From Actinomycetaceae bacterium (GTDB lineage: Bacteria > Actinomycetota > Actinomycetes > Actinomycetales > Actinomycetaceae): DNA of 64,000 nt. A model generated the notes under the pieces. That model was not told where the DNA came from and did not search any database. It worked only from the letters and a program-made list of their open reading frames with translations. Location: positions 31,097-95,096 of the forward strand of contig JAUNVQ010000010.1 in assembly GCA_030540715.1 (NCBI GenBank), given 5' to 3'. The translations under genes were made by a program, and so were the position numbers. How positions within the stretch are numbered: position 1 is the first letter of the stretch; every line of letters begins with the position of its first letter. This document shows, one piece after another, positions 20,501 through 29,552 of the stretch.

Positions 20501-23500
20501 CCGTATATATTCCCTGTTGTTTGGGGGCTTTAAATACAATACGCGAATCTCTTTGACGCAGGTTCAGGGCATCATCGGTACTACCAACCGATCCTTTTTT
20601 CAAAATAAGTTCATCACCGTCAGGATCCACATCGTTATCAACTACTGACACAGCAACGGAACGTTCGGGGCGCACATGAACCCGATCGTTAATAGCTAAG
20701 GGTGGCTGATTTGTTGGCGGAACTGGCGCAATCCCTACACGAACATGACCAGAAGCACGCTTGCCTAAACGGTCTTCTACCAGGTAAGTAAAACTATCTG
20801 TTCCTACCGCCCCATTGCCAGCACTATAGTGAATGCTATTGCCTACCACTTCTGCAACACCTAATGTAGCTGCCGAATTCAAGCCCAGTAAGTACACCGA
20901 GTCACCATCGTGATCAATACTGTCAAGCGGAATGGGGATAACTACTTTTTGTCCTGATAAACAGCGACCTTCAACATCAAGAGGCTGTGGCGCACTATTG
21001 GTATCTACCTCCATGGGGGTTATCCGAAATACCACTTCAGCAGATGCTTTATTCCCCTGTGTATCGTAGACAGTGTAGGTAACTTTGGCTGTACCAGTTT
21101 TATTTTTCGCTAAAAACCTTACCCTATTGTCGGATACAAACGCCGTCCCAAGGTCAGTGGTCACGTCACCGTCAAGCAGGGAATCAACGTGTAGTTTTGA
21201 ACCAGAGGGCGAACGGTCGTTAGCCAACACATTCACCCCAACGATGTCATTGACTCTAACTTTTGCTGAATCTGGTTCAGCAACTGGTGGATCATCAAAG
21301 GACACACTATCCACGGGAATAACCGTGACATGCGCCGTAGCTGTTGCCTCCCCATTTGATACCGTGTAGGTAAACTCTTGAGCAGTATCAAAATCGTCAA
21401 GCGCACTTATCCGTACAAGATGCTGATCCACCAGCGCTACAGATAACACGGAGTCCTGGGGAAGATTCACTGATTGTACAACCAGGACACCCCCTAACGG
21501 ATCAGAATCATTTTGTGTCAGATCAACAATGACCTGCCCTCCACGTGGCAGCATTCCCGTATCATCTTCGGCAACAGGGGGTGCCGTTTTATGGCTTTTC
21601 ACCACATCAACACGAATGACACCTGAAGCTGTAGCTGGACCATCAGAAACAACATAGGTCATATAGTAGCTTCCAGGGTCTTTTGCCTGAAAACGAACTG
21701 TACCAGCGTGAATATCATGAACAATCGAGGCATCCCCCTGAGGTGCACCCACCGAAACCAGCATCAGTTTGTCACCATTGGCATCAGTATCGTTGTCCAG
21801 GGGGTGAATGGTTGTTTCTTCGCCAGCTTTTGCCTGTACCAGATCCCCATTAGCATGCGGGCCAATATTTCCCTGGGCTCGAATATCAACACTCATAGTG
21901 CCAGTGGCACTCAGTTTTCCGTCACTGACTTCAACATTGACCGTCACAGTTCCAGGTTTTTCACCATTATGAGCAATTGATACCACACCGTCCTCACGAA
22001 AATTTACGCCCAGTTGAGCATCCGTTGATACTGATTTCACGTAGATTGAATCACCGTCAGGGTCTATCCAGTCAGGCAAAATGTTGTAAACAACTTTCGA
22101 CTCTGCGCCCAGTACGACGGTTGGTACACGTATTTGTGACGGTGCCGCATTGTGTTCCCAAGGGTGAACTGTTACAGTGGTTTTTGCTTGGGCTGTTCCT
22201 CCCCTGCCATCATTGGCCTCATAGTGAAATGATGTTGTTCCACTTGCTTCATCAGGGACTTCAATCTGAAGCATTGCACCGCCACGTACTTCTTTGATGC
22301 GACCAAATTCTGGTTCTGATACAGGTTTGGCAACAAGCACATCACCGTCAGGATCCAAGTCATTAAAGAGGACGGGAAGGATAGTTGCTCGTCCAGGTCT
22401 TACCCCGAACGAGTCATCAACTGCTGTGGGAGACTGGTTTTCTTCTTTTCGTTCTGGCTCATTTTCTTCACGTGATTCATCAGGATCGTCATTATCCTTT
22501 TCATCTTTTTCAAGATTCGCTACCACACTATCCCACGAATCGACAAGAACCATTTTCTGGTCGGGAAGCCATACGTTTCCATTAGCAACATCATTGAGGA
22601 CAATAATATCGCGGTTCGTTCTAAAAAGAGGTTCTTGCGCAGAGGCTAACTGCTGAGCCTCAATAACCATGGGTGCGGTGGAATCACCACATAGTCGCAA
22701 GAAAATACCTGTTCTTGCCCATGCACTATAGGCACATCCACGAAAAAATACCGGAGCTGCAGGATTTCCTGACTGAATGTCTTTGGAATCCTTAATCTGC
22801 GCAGCATACTTGGTGATAGCACCTGATTGAAGGTCGATACGAAATAGGTGTGTTGCAGAGGTAACCAACACCGAATCGGCGATGGGGCCAGGCTGTTGCA
22901 GCCGCAAGTTCTCACCTTGAAGCTGCACTTTGTGGCCAGAAGGTAAATATAGCAGGGATGATTGTGTATCAAGAACGACCGGCAAGGGGCCCACCGACGA
23001 GATTGCCAGTTGAGAATCAGAAGCAACATCAATCTGATTTTCTTCGACCGATGTTGAGACTCCCTGAGGAATCAAAGAAACCAATTTATGAGACACCCCA
23101 GAAACAGCATGAACACGGCCATCAACACCAGTAGCCACAACACCTTTTTTCAGGTCCTGAGCATCTGGTTTTTCGGCCTCTGGTTGAAACTGTTCCACAG
23201 AATCCACAGGCAAAGAAAAGAGGCGTCCCTGTGCTGTATCTAAAACTCCGATACGGTTTCCACCGTGACTATAGGCAATAGCACCAGCCATACTTGTTCC
23301 CTGCTCTAACACAACATTGGCAACGTCAAGGCCAGCAAGTGTGGACGAAGCAACATCGTGTACAAAAACATCTGAATCGTGCTGACTTAGCCCAAAATCA
23401 GATGATGCCGCTCGAAGTCCCGCATCAAGAGTGCGTGACGGATAGTTAAGATGTCCAACCAGTCGTTTATTTTTATTGGTGACCCATATTCCCCCGTCAT

Positions 23501-23612
23501 GTAAACTCACACGAGCCGTTGTCATTCCCGGGTGAAGAACCGCCAACACCACTACCACACTCATAAGAATTCCAAGACCAGCAGCAGGCAAATGACGTTT
23601 AAGACGACCCAT
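17595..23612 (-). CDS. Giant Ig-like/Fn3 cell-surface protein (PFNA Fn3 protein)
   Basis: A 2005-residue surface protein that heads the signalling operon. Residues ~10-30 form an uncleaved signal anchor. Residues ~35-360 look like a beta-propeller (repeated short strands with G-x-D turns). An acidic Glu/Asp linker (~365-392) follows. Residues ~394-1450 hold about eleven cadherin/Big-type Ig-like domains, many beginning with P-x-A-x-x-D and carrying N-D-x-D-P-D-G-D calcium-site motifs. Residues ~1457-1910 hold about five Fn3 domains, and a short Cys-containing domain ends the protein. It has no LPxTG motif. By analogy with the bifidobacterial cluster it may bind host or matrix ligands and signal through the kinase. 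The ATG is preceded by GAGGAT. Confidence 0.9.
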   Translation of the reverse strand: MGRLKRHLPAAGLGILMSVVVVLAVLHPGMTTARVSLHDGGIWVTNKNKRLVGHLNYPSRTLDAGLRAASSDFGLSQHDSDVFVHDVASSTLAGLDVANVVLEQGTSMAGAIAYSHGGNRIGVLDTAQGRLFSLPVDSVEQFQPEAEKPDAQDLKKGVVATGVDGRVHAVSGVSHKLVSLIPQGVSTSVEENQIDVASDSQLAISSVGPLPVVLDTQSSLLYLPSGHKVQLQGENLRLQQPGPIADSVLVTSATHLFRIDLQSGAITKYAAQIKDSKDIQSGNPAAPVFFRGCAYSAWARTGIFLRLCGDSTAPMVIEAQQLASAQEPLFRTNRDIIVLNDVANGNVWLPDQKMVLVDSWDSVVANLEKDEKDNDDPDESREENEPERKEENQSPTAVDDSFGVRPGRATILPVLFNDLDPDGDVLVAKPVSEPEFGRIKEVRGGAMLQIEVPDEASGTTSFHYEANDGRGGTAQAKTTVTVHPWEHNAAPSQIRVPTVVLGAESKVVYNILPDWIDPDGDSIYVKSVSTDAQLGVNFREDGVVSIAHNGEKPGTVTVNVEVSDGKLSATGTMSVDIRAQGNIGPHANGDLVQAKAGEETTIHPLDNDTDANGDKLMLVSVGAPQGDASIVHDIHAGTVRFQAKDPGSYYMTYVVSDGPATASGVIRVDVVKSHKTAPPVAEDDTGMLPRGGQVIVDLTQNDSDPLGGVLVVQSVNLPQDSVLSVALVDQHLVRISALDDFDTAQEFTYTVSNGEATATAHVTVIPVDSVSFDDPPVAEPDSAKVRVNDIVGVNVLANDRSPSGSKLHVDSLLDGDVTTDLGTAFVSDNRVRFLAKNKTGTAKVTYTVYDTQGNKASAEVVFRITPMEVDTNSAPQPLDVEGRCLSGQKVVIPIPLDSIDHDGDSVYLLGLNSAATLGVAEVVGNSIHYSAGNGAVGTDSFTYLVEDRLGKRASGHVRVGIAPVPPTNQPPLAINDRVHVRPERSVAVSVVDNDVDPDGDELILKKGSVGSTDDALNLRQRDSRIVFKAPKQQGIYTASYQVSDGRGGTDNGLLTIQVSNDAPLAPPIARDDIVTADDVPHGATEFTVPVLANDDDPDGDVSKLKVTTSSSSASVDERNRINVKLSERRQIIVYTITDEDNLTSSAVIFVPALVGDGVAPRLDPTMIPAKVKAGTTLTIPLEDYVVVRKGRHPTLTQADKVSVQIGGSEKELVISDTQLVYAPPKTFSGNTAITFEVTDAASADDKDALTSTLTLPIKVKAAVNNPPLFRPTPIKVAADNTPVTVDLAAMVSDPEGEDPHSFSYKLVTGLKEVSTSLSGSQLTVTAPTKSKKGRLGNLKVEVSDAANSTRAEVPIEIVTSSQPPLQIADIEAEGFGGKSLEVDMADFVTNPFPGKELYFAARPQVFQGKAQTRTQGTKLFITPEPDFYGSVVVSVRMGDVTHDPLRERRGSVRISVVSQPQPPTNVVATATSDTSMTVQWVSGSAHGAPITSFTVRETTTGATQQCGGTQCVFHQLSQGHKYSFVVQATNRAGDSPWSQPSQPVLLDTAPDQPSEPVIQAGDSTLSATWPQTLSQGSPVTSYTVSLTSSTGVSKTKTVTKENVVFEGLSNGSVYQMRVQAHNASGKDSAWSPVSTAMPFGPPFSPRNVEATIETSTSTSSTARIVVMWDPPTTDNGKAVESYTVVSSRGERVTTQDRSASFNVPYSSSPVSFSVKATNEAGSSASVSSGQVRPLGKPGTPSVPTVRATGRSGEIRVSGIRGGQGQGWTRVSYQIATSSDPTWQTITGTSTTVYGVDGQAISVRVRAIGIIDGQIVPGKSSAASASVSPFGPPSIDQLEAVPTSSGEVQFTWSANGHGRPISVTASGDGPSGSLDAMSRHTVTGQPGQTKQMCLHVRQSESGKTADKCVSAQIPTPQQAAKIVKIDSKVVTIWTQGIKDSQVSNVSCWLIPASSSKDPAKNKVSGSLTDMLVYGGGEVTIHCDKQIPQDGSIEFDNGLRFDKYGIQ

Positions 23613-23684
23613 TATCCATCCTCACTGTTGCCTTCAGGGAATACCTTTATCTTATGTTACTGTTGTTGAGGACGAAAGATATGT

Positions 23685-25907
23685 TTACTCGTAGCTAAGG
23701 TACTTGAATTCTACGTATTCTTCGAATTGGTTGACAACATCATGAATAACCTGGTCTTTTGTATATCCCAAAATATCGTAGTTGTATTCTGAATCAGCAA
23801 CTGACACTTCAATGCGTGCCGTCGTGTCGCCCTCATGCCCCACAAAACCAACGTAGGCAAAACCCGTCACCTCGATAACTGATACCTGATAGTAAAAGGG
23901 ATATTCGTCATCTTTCACTACCAAATACATCATGTCATGAACAAAAGGTCCATCAGGGTCGGGATCCTGTTTCAGATATTCTCTGCCTTCTTCTTGATTC
24001 ATCAATACAGCATCTAAAGACTGCGCGCGAAGTTCTTCAACAATATCGCGTAAAGCAGGTTCCACTGTGTCAACCATTTCCTGTAGAGCCTGCGCTGGTG
24101 TTACCACATCAATAGCCTTTGACAAGCGACGACGCCAATTTGCCGTACTACCATCATCAGAAGGTACACCACGCCCCGCATCAATATTTAATGCAGAACG
24201 CACCCGGACGTCATGAACATGACGTTCCTTCTTCAATGATTTCACCAAACCCGCCATCACCGCAATCAACACAAAAGAAAATGGAAGGCCCATAATGATT
24301 GTGGCATTAGTCAACGCATTAATACCGCCCACCACCAGCATACCTATTGTCAAAATACCCGTAATAACAGCCCAGAAAATTCGTGTCCACGCCCGGGCAT
24401 CCTGGTGAGCATTTGGCAAAATCGAACAAAGATTAGCCATCACCAAAGCACCAGAATCAGCACTTGTCACATAAAACAGCAAACCAACAACTGTTGCTAG
24501 CCCCACCAAGAACATCGGCGCAGGATATTGCTGAATTAACGTATAAAATCCACTTTCAGGAACCGATAGAGTTGTATCAGCCAATGTGTGATCACTATTT
24601 CGTACGTAATCAATAGCAGAGTTACCGAAAAGCGAAATCCACATCAGAATGTAGAGGAAAGGAAAAATCAAGCAACCGAAAATAAACTCCCGCAAACGTC
24701 GCCCTCTGGAAATTCTTGCTAAAAACATCCCCACAAACGATGCCCAGGCCACCCACCATGCCCAAAAGAATAGTGTCCACCAGCTCATCCATTCAGACAC
24801 ATCGTAATAGGCCATCGTATCTAAAGTCATTGTGGGAAAACGTGAAATAAGGTCACCTATGTTCATTACCAGAGAGTTTATAAGGAACGCTGTTTTTCCC
24901 GTTACCAAAATCCAGGCGGCCAATACCATCGCCAAAATAACGTTCAACTGTGATAACAAGCGGATCCCTCTGTTAATTCCCGTGGTCGCAGATACCAGCG
25001 AGATAAGTACCGCAAGGATCGTCAAACTGATTTGAACCCCCAAACCCTGCGGTAGATGAAACAAAATGTTAAGCCCATAATTAAGTTGGGTTACGCCAAT
25101 CCCCAGTGAGGTAGCGATCCCAAAAATAGTACCCAAAATTGCGGCGGAATCCACCGTATCGCCAATCGCGCCCTCCACCCTGCGCCCAATCAGTGGATAG
25201 AGGGCCGAACGCACAGCCAACGGTTTTTTCAAGCGATACGCAAAATAGGCTAAAGACATTCCCATCAGAGCATACATTGCCCACCCTGTAAGGCCATAAT
25301 GAAATAGAGTCCACACCACTGCTTGGCGCGCTGCCTCAACAGTTTCCCCCCTCCCATGAGGAGGATTACTATATTGCGCCAACGGTTCATACACCGAATA
25401 AAACATGACATCGGTACCGATCCCCGCGGCAAATAGCATTGATGCCCACGCGAAAGTGGAAAATTGCGGGCGCGAATGGTCAGGACCTAAACGCACATTA
25501 CCATAGCGTGAAAATGCTATAGCCAGCACAAACACTAAAATAACGGTACCGAGTAGAATATAGTAGGCCCCAAACCATCGTCCTACAAACGACACCCCCA
25601 CGCCAATAACTTCTTCCACAGTTACCGGCATTGTAAGCGTCCATATACTCATCGCACTTAACGCCACAGCCGAACCAATGAACACCGAGTACCTCACGCG
25701 GACTTTATGTGGCCGACCTGCAGCATCACTTTTCATTGCTGCAGCTTTCAGGCGAGCCTGATGAATAAACTCTCTCAGGCTTTTCTTCCCATTAACACCC
25801 CGCCGCAGAGCAATACGTCCCTGTGAATCATCGTCATCCACTCCACGACTGTCATTGTCGGATGAATTCTTCACCGGTGAATCAGGGGCAGTGTTCCTGG
25901 TCATCAT
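23685..25907 (-). CDS. BCCT family transporter (BetT-like choline/betaine/carnitine)
   Basis: A 740-residue BCCT transporter. After a ~75-residue charged cytoplasmic N-terminus come twelve hydrophobic helices with the family signature in TM8 (WWTLFFWAWWVAWASFVGMF followed by ARISRGR). After the last helix (~residue 565) a ~170-residue cytoplasmic C-terminal domain ends in a region like that of E. coli BetT (ILGYTKDQVIHDVVNQFEEY), which supports an osmoregulated choline or betaine role. Linkage to fixX and fixC, 92 bp upstream, recalls the carnitine systems of enterobacteria (caiT with fixABCX), so carnitine is an alternative substrate. An AAGGA ribosome binding site precedes two consecutive ATG codons. 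Confidence 0.9.
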   Translation of the reverse strand: MMTRNTAPDSPVKNSSDNDSRGVDDDDSQGRIALRRGVNGKKSLREFIHQARLKAAAMKSDAAGRPHKVRVRYSVFIGSAVALSAMSIWTLTMPVTVEEVIGVGVSFVGRWFGAYYILLGTVILVFVLAIAFSRYGNVRLGPDHSRPQFSTFAWASMLFAAGIGTDVMFYSVYEPLAQYSNPPHGRGETVEAARQAVVWTLFHYGLTGWAMYALMGMSLAYFAYRLKKPLAVRSALYPLIGRRVEGAIGDTVDSAAILGTIFGIATSLGIGVTQLNYGLNILFHLPQGLGVQISLTILAVLISLVSATTGINRGIRLLSQLNVILAMVLAAWILVTGKTAFLINSLVMNIGDLISRFPTMTLDTMAYYDVSEWMSWWTLFFWAWWVAWASFVGMFLARISRGRRLREFIFGCLIFPFLYILMWISLFGNSAIDYVRNSDHTLADTTLSVPESGFYTLIQQYPAPMFLVGLATVVGLLFYVTSADSGALVMANLCSILPNAHQDARAWTRIFWAVITGILTIGMLVVGGINALTNATIIMGLPFSFVLIAVMAGLVKSLKKERHVHDVRVRSALNIDAGRGVPSDDGSTANWRRRLSKAIDVVTPAQALQEMVDTVEPALRDIVEELRAQSLDAVLMNQEEGREYLKQDPDPDGPFVHDMMYLVVKDDEYPFYYQVSVIEVTGFAYVGFVGHEGDTTARIEVSVADSEYNYDILGYTKDQVIHDVVNQFEEYVEFKYLSYE

Positions 25908-25999
25908 AATCCTTCTTCGCTAACGACTGCTTCTTCTTGCACTGGCCACTCCATCATTGGAGCCAAGGAGATATGTTAGTCGCCGTCAGCGTGCCGCTT

Positions 26000-26416
26000 T
26001 TAGCCGTGACGGAACTCTATTCCTTTACCTCCACGTGGATAATGCCATGTCAGTACCCCAGGTGGGGCTACAGCACGGCAGGTTCCACATTCAAGACATG
26101 CAGCAAAGTCACTATGAATATTACCATCGTCATCCATGGAATAAACATGAGCTGGGCATACTTTAACCAAAACGGATCCGCAATGCGTAGCCTTCGCCTT
26201 TTCTTGATCGATACTAATATGAGAACAGCCTTCATCAGTTGAGTACCGGTTGACAGACAAGCGCTGGGTATGTCTGGCAAGCTGGTCAGCAATTGTTGGC
26301 TGCGATACGGACTTTTCTTTGTCTCGTAACTGTGCGGTGGGACGTTGGACAGGTTTCTTCATCTGTGAAGAGGGCGAAACAGCAGGTGAGCCTTTTGGCT
26401 GGACAGGATACGTCAT
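26000..26416 (-). CDS. fixX: FixX-like ferredoxin
   Basis: A 138-residue protein whose C-terminal ~90 residues match FixX. Features include the lead-in RLSVNRYSTDE, a VCPAHVY motif (first cluster Cys) and ACLECGTCR with three more Cys, then the YPRGG-K-G-I-E-F-R-x-G ending. This fits one [4Fe-4S] cluster, as in E. coli FixX. The first ~50 residues are a disordered Pro/Gln/Lys extension not present in the ~95-residue enterobacterial protein. It overlaps fixC by 4 bp (ATGA). FixX docks on FixC and passes electrons between the flavoprotein and quinone. No fixA or fixB lies in the window. Confidence 0.9.
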   Translation of the reverse strand: MTYPVQPKGSPAVSPSSQMKKPVQRPTAQLRDKEKSVSQPTIADQLARHTQRLSVNRYSTDEGCSHISIDQEKAKATHCGSVLVKVCPAHVYSMDDDGNIHSDFAACLECGTCRAVAPPGVLTWHYPRGGKGIEFRHG

Positions 26417-27708
26417 AGAGATGTCATCCCCCCATACATATCGCGCACAAAATCGCTCACACTAAAAGGAGCATTCTTGAAAGCGTCAACTGCCAGATGT
26501 CGAAGCGGTGTTCGTGGTGTCAAATCATGGCAATAAATATTGTAAAGAATTGATGCAATAACGGGCCCATAATCATGATAAATACGGTCATTGTCGAAGA
26601 AACTAGGCGCATCGCGATATGTCAGCATATCTTGGCCAGCCCAAGAATCTTTGAATGCTTTTGGGTAACCAATAAGACCGCGCGCTGAATAGTCGCCGCT
26701 GTCAAGGGCTTGACAAATGCCTGTAGCCGCAGCTTGCGCACTAGCTGCCGCCAAATCCATTCCGCGGATAGTTAAGCCAGTGTTAAGAGTAAGACCAGCT
26801 GCATCACCAACAGCTACAAAACCATCTTTCACCATTGGTTTAAGCATTGATAGGCCGCCTTCATTAACCATATGGCAACCATATTCCACCAATTCGCCAC
26901 CCTGAAGAAGCTGTTGAATGTGATCATGCTGCACAAAATAATCATGAATGTCGCTGGACGAAAATCCACTTTTTGTTAAAGAATCTAAACGCAGCACCAC
27001 ACCAATAGAAACCGTATCGCTATTAGTGTAAAGGAATCCACCGCCAGCAACACCGCGCGTGCAATCACCCACAAGAGCATAGGCAGCGCCCTGTTGCGAA
27101 CTCACATTGAAACGCTCATTGATTGTATCGCGTCCCAGTTTCCACAATGACTTTACCCCAACAGCCAGTTCGTGAGTCTCCTGGTCACGGCGCAGCCCTG
27201 CTTCGCGCGCCAAGAAAGAATTGACGCCTTCAGCCGACACTACGATACGTGCTGGAACCTCGTCTTCACCAACTTGAACGCCTGTAACCGCGCCCTTGCC
27301 ATCACGAAGAAGCGCATCAACTTTTGCTTCAGGCATATACATAACGCCCTCTTCTTCGGCCTGTTCAGCCAACCAACTATCAAGTTTGGCACGAAGCACA
27401 GATACGGCATTTACTGGGGTAGCCAAGCGTTTATCACGATAATCCAAGCCAATATAAGAATCGGAGGTAAGAACACCTAAAGTATTGCGTGTGATAACAC
27501 GTTCAATTGGGGCTTTATCAACAAAATCAGGAAAAATCTGTTCCATCACACGACAGTAAAATACTCCGCCCGACAGATTCTTATCCCCTGCCTGTTTACC
27601 GCGTTCAAGCAGGTAGACTTCTTTTCCTTCGCGGGCAAGAAGAATGGCTGTCAGCGTGCCAGCAATACCGGCCCCAACAACAACGACATCGCATAGTTCA
27701 TCGTCCAT
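26413..27708 (-). CDS. fixC: FixC-like electron-transfer flavoprotein:quinone oxidoreductase
   Basis: A 431-residue flavoprotein of the FixC/ETF-QO family. The N-terminus has the FAD Rossmann motif GAGIAG (12-17) followed by an acidic strand end (LLERG). A second FAD motif, VAVGDAAGLTLNTGLTIRGMD, lies near residue 295. The size matches FixC, with FixX as the separate iron-sulfur subunit encoded next (4-bp overlap). In FixABCX systems the complex takes electrons from an ETF-like FixAB pair and delivers them to quinone and ferredoxin. The partner FixAB must be elsewhere or absent. GGAGGG precedes the ATG. It is transcribed away from lysS with a 176-bp gap that likely holds a promoter. Confidence 0.92.
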   Translation of the reverse strand: MDDELCDVVVVGAGIAGTLTAILLAREGKEVYLLERGKQAGDKNLSGGVFYCRVMEQIFPDFVDKAPIERVITRNTLGVLTSDSYIGLDYRDKRLATPVNAVSVLRAKLDSWLAEQAEEEGVMYMPEAKVDALLRDGKGAVTGVQVGEDEVPARIVVSAEGVNSFLAREAGLRRDQETHELAVGVKSLWKLGRDTINERFNVSSQQGAAYALVGDCTRGVAGGGFLYTNSDTVSIGVVLRLDSLTKSGFSSSDIHDYFVQHDHIQQLLQGGELVEYGCHMVNEGGLSMLKPMVKDGFVAVGDAAGLTLNTGLTIRGMDLAAASAQAAATGICQALDSGDYSARGLIGYPKAFKDSWAGQDMLTYRDAPSFFDNDRIYHDYGPVIASILYNIYCHDLTPRTPLRHLAVDAFKNAPFSVSDFVRDMYGGMTSL

Positions 27709-27884
27709 AAGCCCTCCTTCCTATCAATTCCTCTCCAAGCAAGCACAGTGAAAAGCTACTTACCTGCAGTGATACAATTGTCTTCACCTATTTGGCTCCC
27801 GCAATACACGGTGGCGCTACATCCTCTGGAAAAATCCCGAAGAAACAGGAACATCCTCACAATAGGTTTTGCAACACGTGCAGT

Positions 27885-29447
27885 CTAGTCGCGATTCTTC
27901 ACCAGAGGGAACGTAATGGTCTCTCGAATACCCTGGCCAGTCAAAGCCATCAGCAGACGATCAATCCCCATGCCCATCCCCCCAGCAGGTGGCATTCCCT
28001 GTTCCATTGCTTCAATAAAGTCATGGTCAAGTTGCATTGCCTCGGGGTCGCCTTTGGCGGCTTCTAGAGACTGGGCTTCCAGGCGTTCACGCTGAATAAC
28101 AGGATCGATCAGCTCCGAATAGGCCGTAGCCAGCTCAAAGCCCCTTACATAAAGATCCCATTTTTCAACGACCCCAGGTTTCGTACGGTGGCCTCTGGTC
28201 AACGGCGACGTATCGACGGGATAATCGCGTACGAATGTTGGTGCCCACAGGTGGTTACCAACAGTTTCTTCCCAGAGTTCTTCCACGACTTTCCCGTGAA
28301 GGGCCGCGGGGTCAATCTCAATCTCATACTTATCGCACAGCTCCAACAGATGAGCCTTCGGCGTGTCAGGAGTAATCTGTTCACCAACGGCTTTCGACAG
28401 CGACTCATACAGGTCAAGCTCATCCCACTCACCTGAGAGGTCATAGGTGGTGCCATCGGCAAGAGTAACAATTTCTGAGCCAAATGCGTCGCGAGCCGCC
28501 TTTTGGATGAACTCACGAGTAGTTCGTGCCATTTGGTCATAGTTTCCATATGCCTGATATGCTTCAAGCATTGTAAACTCCGGAGAATGCGAAGAATCTG
28601 CACCCTCGTTGCGGAAGTTGCGGTTGATTTCAAAGACCCTGTCGATCCCACCTACAACGCAGCGCTTTAAGAACAGTTCCGGGGCAATACGCAAGTAAAG
28701 CTCGGTATCGTAGGCGTTCATGTGGGTACTAAAGGGGCGTGCTGCTGCACCTCCGTGAAGAGTTTGCAGCATAGGCGTTTCAACCTCGATATAGCCGTGA
28801 TCGTGGAAGTATTCTCGCAGCGAGCGCATGACTGCAGCGCGAACGCGCACCATTTTGCGGGCGTCTTCCCTCATGATCATATCCAAGTGACGTTTACGCA
28901 CGCGCATTTCTTCACTCAGGCTGACCTCTTCGCCGTCCTCGTTGATAAAGGTTTTTGGTAATGGACGGATTGCTTTGGCTGCCATTGCCCAGGCGGGGGT
29001 GTCATCATCTGCGCCAGGAATGGCAAATACCGATAGTTCCCCGCGTTTGGAAGCAATGACGCGTCCGTGGATAAACAGGTGGTCACCCAGGTCAGCCACT
29101 GCTTTAAACTCGGCAAGCGATTCCTTACCTACTTCATTAGCCGACAGCATTGCTTGAATACGTGTACCGTCACCCTGCTGCAACGCCACGAAACACAGCT
29201 TGCCCGTATTGCGCAAGAACATAATGCGTCCGGCAATGCCTACAATATCGTCTGTTTCTTCACCTGCAGCCAAACCTTCATGGCGTTGACGTACTTCAGC
29301 AATAGTTGCAGTGATAGGCAATTCTACGGGATAGGGATCGATGCCTGAATCAAGCATCTTTTGGCGCTTCTGTGAGCGCACACGGACTTGTTCCGGTAAA
29401 TCATCAGATGTCATATGCGGTTTCCGTTGGTCTTTATTCTTACTCAC
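27885..29447 (-). CDS. lysS: Lysyl-tRNA synthetase, class II
   Basis: A 520-residue class II LysRS that charges tRNA-Lys in the cytoplasm. The N-terminal OB-fold anticodon-binding domain covers ~60-165. The catalytic domain has motif 2 (RVFEINRNFRNEGADSSHSPEF) and motif 3 (GMGMGIDRLLMALT, ~490) followed by ETITFPL. All key residues are intact and the length is normal. The frame starts at a GTG (29445-29447) with a GAAGA-like upstream sequence. An in-frame ATG 12 codons later (M-T-S-D-D-L) is an alternative start. It reads toward fixC, and upstream lies the gene-free repeat region. Confidence 0.96.
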   Translation of the reverse strand: MSKNKDQRKPHMTSDDLPEQVRVRSQKRQKMLDSGIDPYPVELPITATIAEVRQRHEGLAAGEETDDIVGIAGRIMFLRNTGKLCFVALQQGDGTRIQAMLSANEVGKESLAEFKAVADLGDHLFIHGRVIASKRGELSVFAIPGADDDTPAWAMAAKAIRPLPKTFINEDGEEVSLSEEMRVRKRHLDMIMREDARKMVRVRAAVMRSLREYFHDHGYIEVETPMLQTLHGGAAARPFSTHMNAYDTELYLRIAPELFLKRCVVGGIDRVFEINRNFRNEGADSSHSPEFTMLEAYQAYGNYDQMARTTREFIQKAARDAFGSEIVTLADGTTYDLSGEWDELDLYESLSKAVGEQITPDTPKAHLLELCDKYEIEIDPAALHGKVVEELWEETVGNHLWAPTFVRDYPVDTSPLTRGHRTKPGVVEKWDLYVRGFELATAYSELIDPVIQRERLEAQSLEAAKGDPEAMQLDHDFIEAMEQGMPPAGGMGMGIDRLLMALTGQGIRETITFPLVKNRD

Positions 29448-29552
29448 TCTTCGTATCCTACCTGTTTCATTTCGTCTGGGCGAAACCGACGATCCTTTTC
29501 ACAATGCCATCCATGCGCTGAGTTGACACCAGACACACAACTGGAAGCAGGG

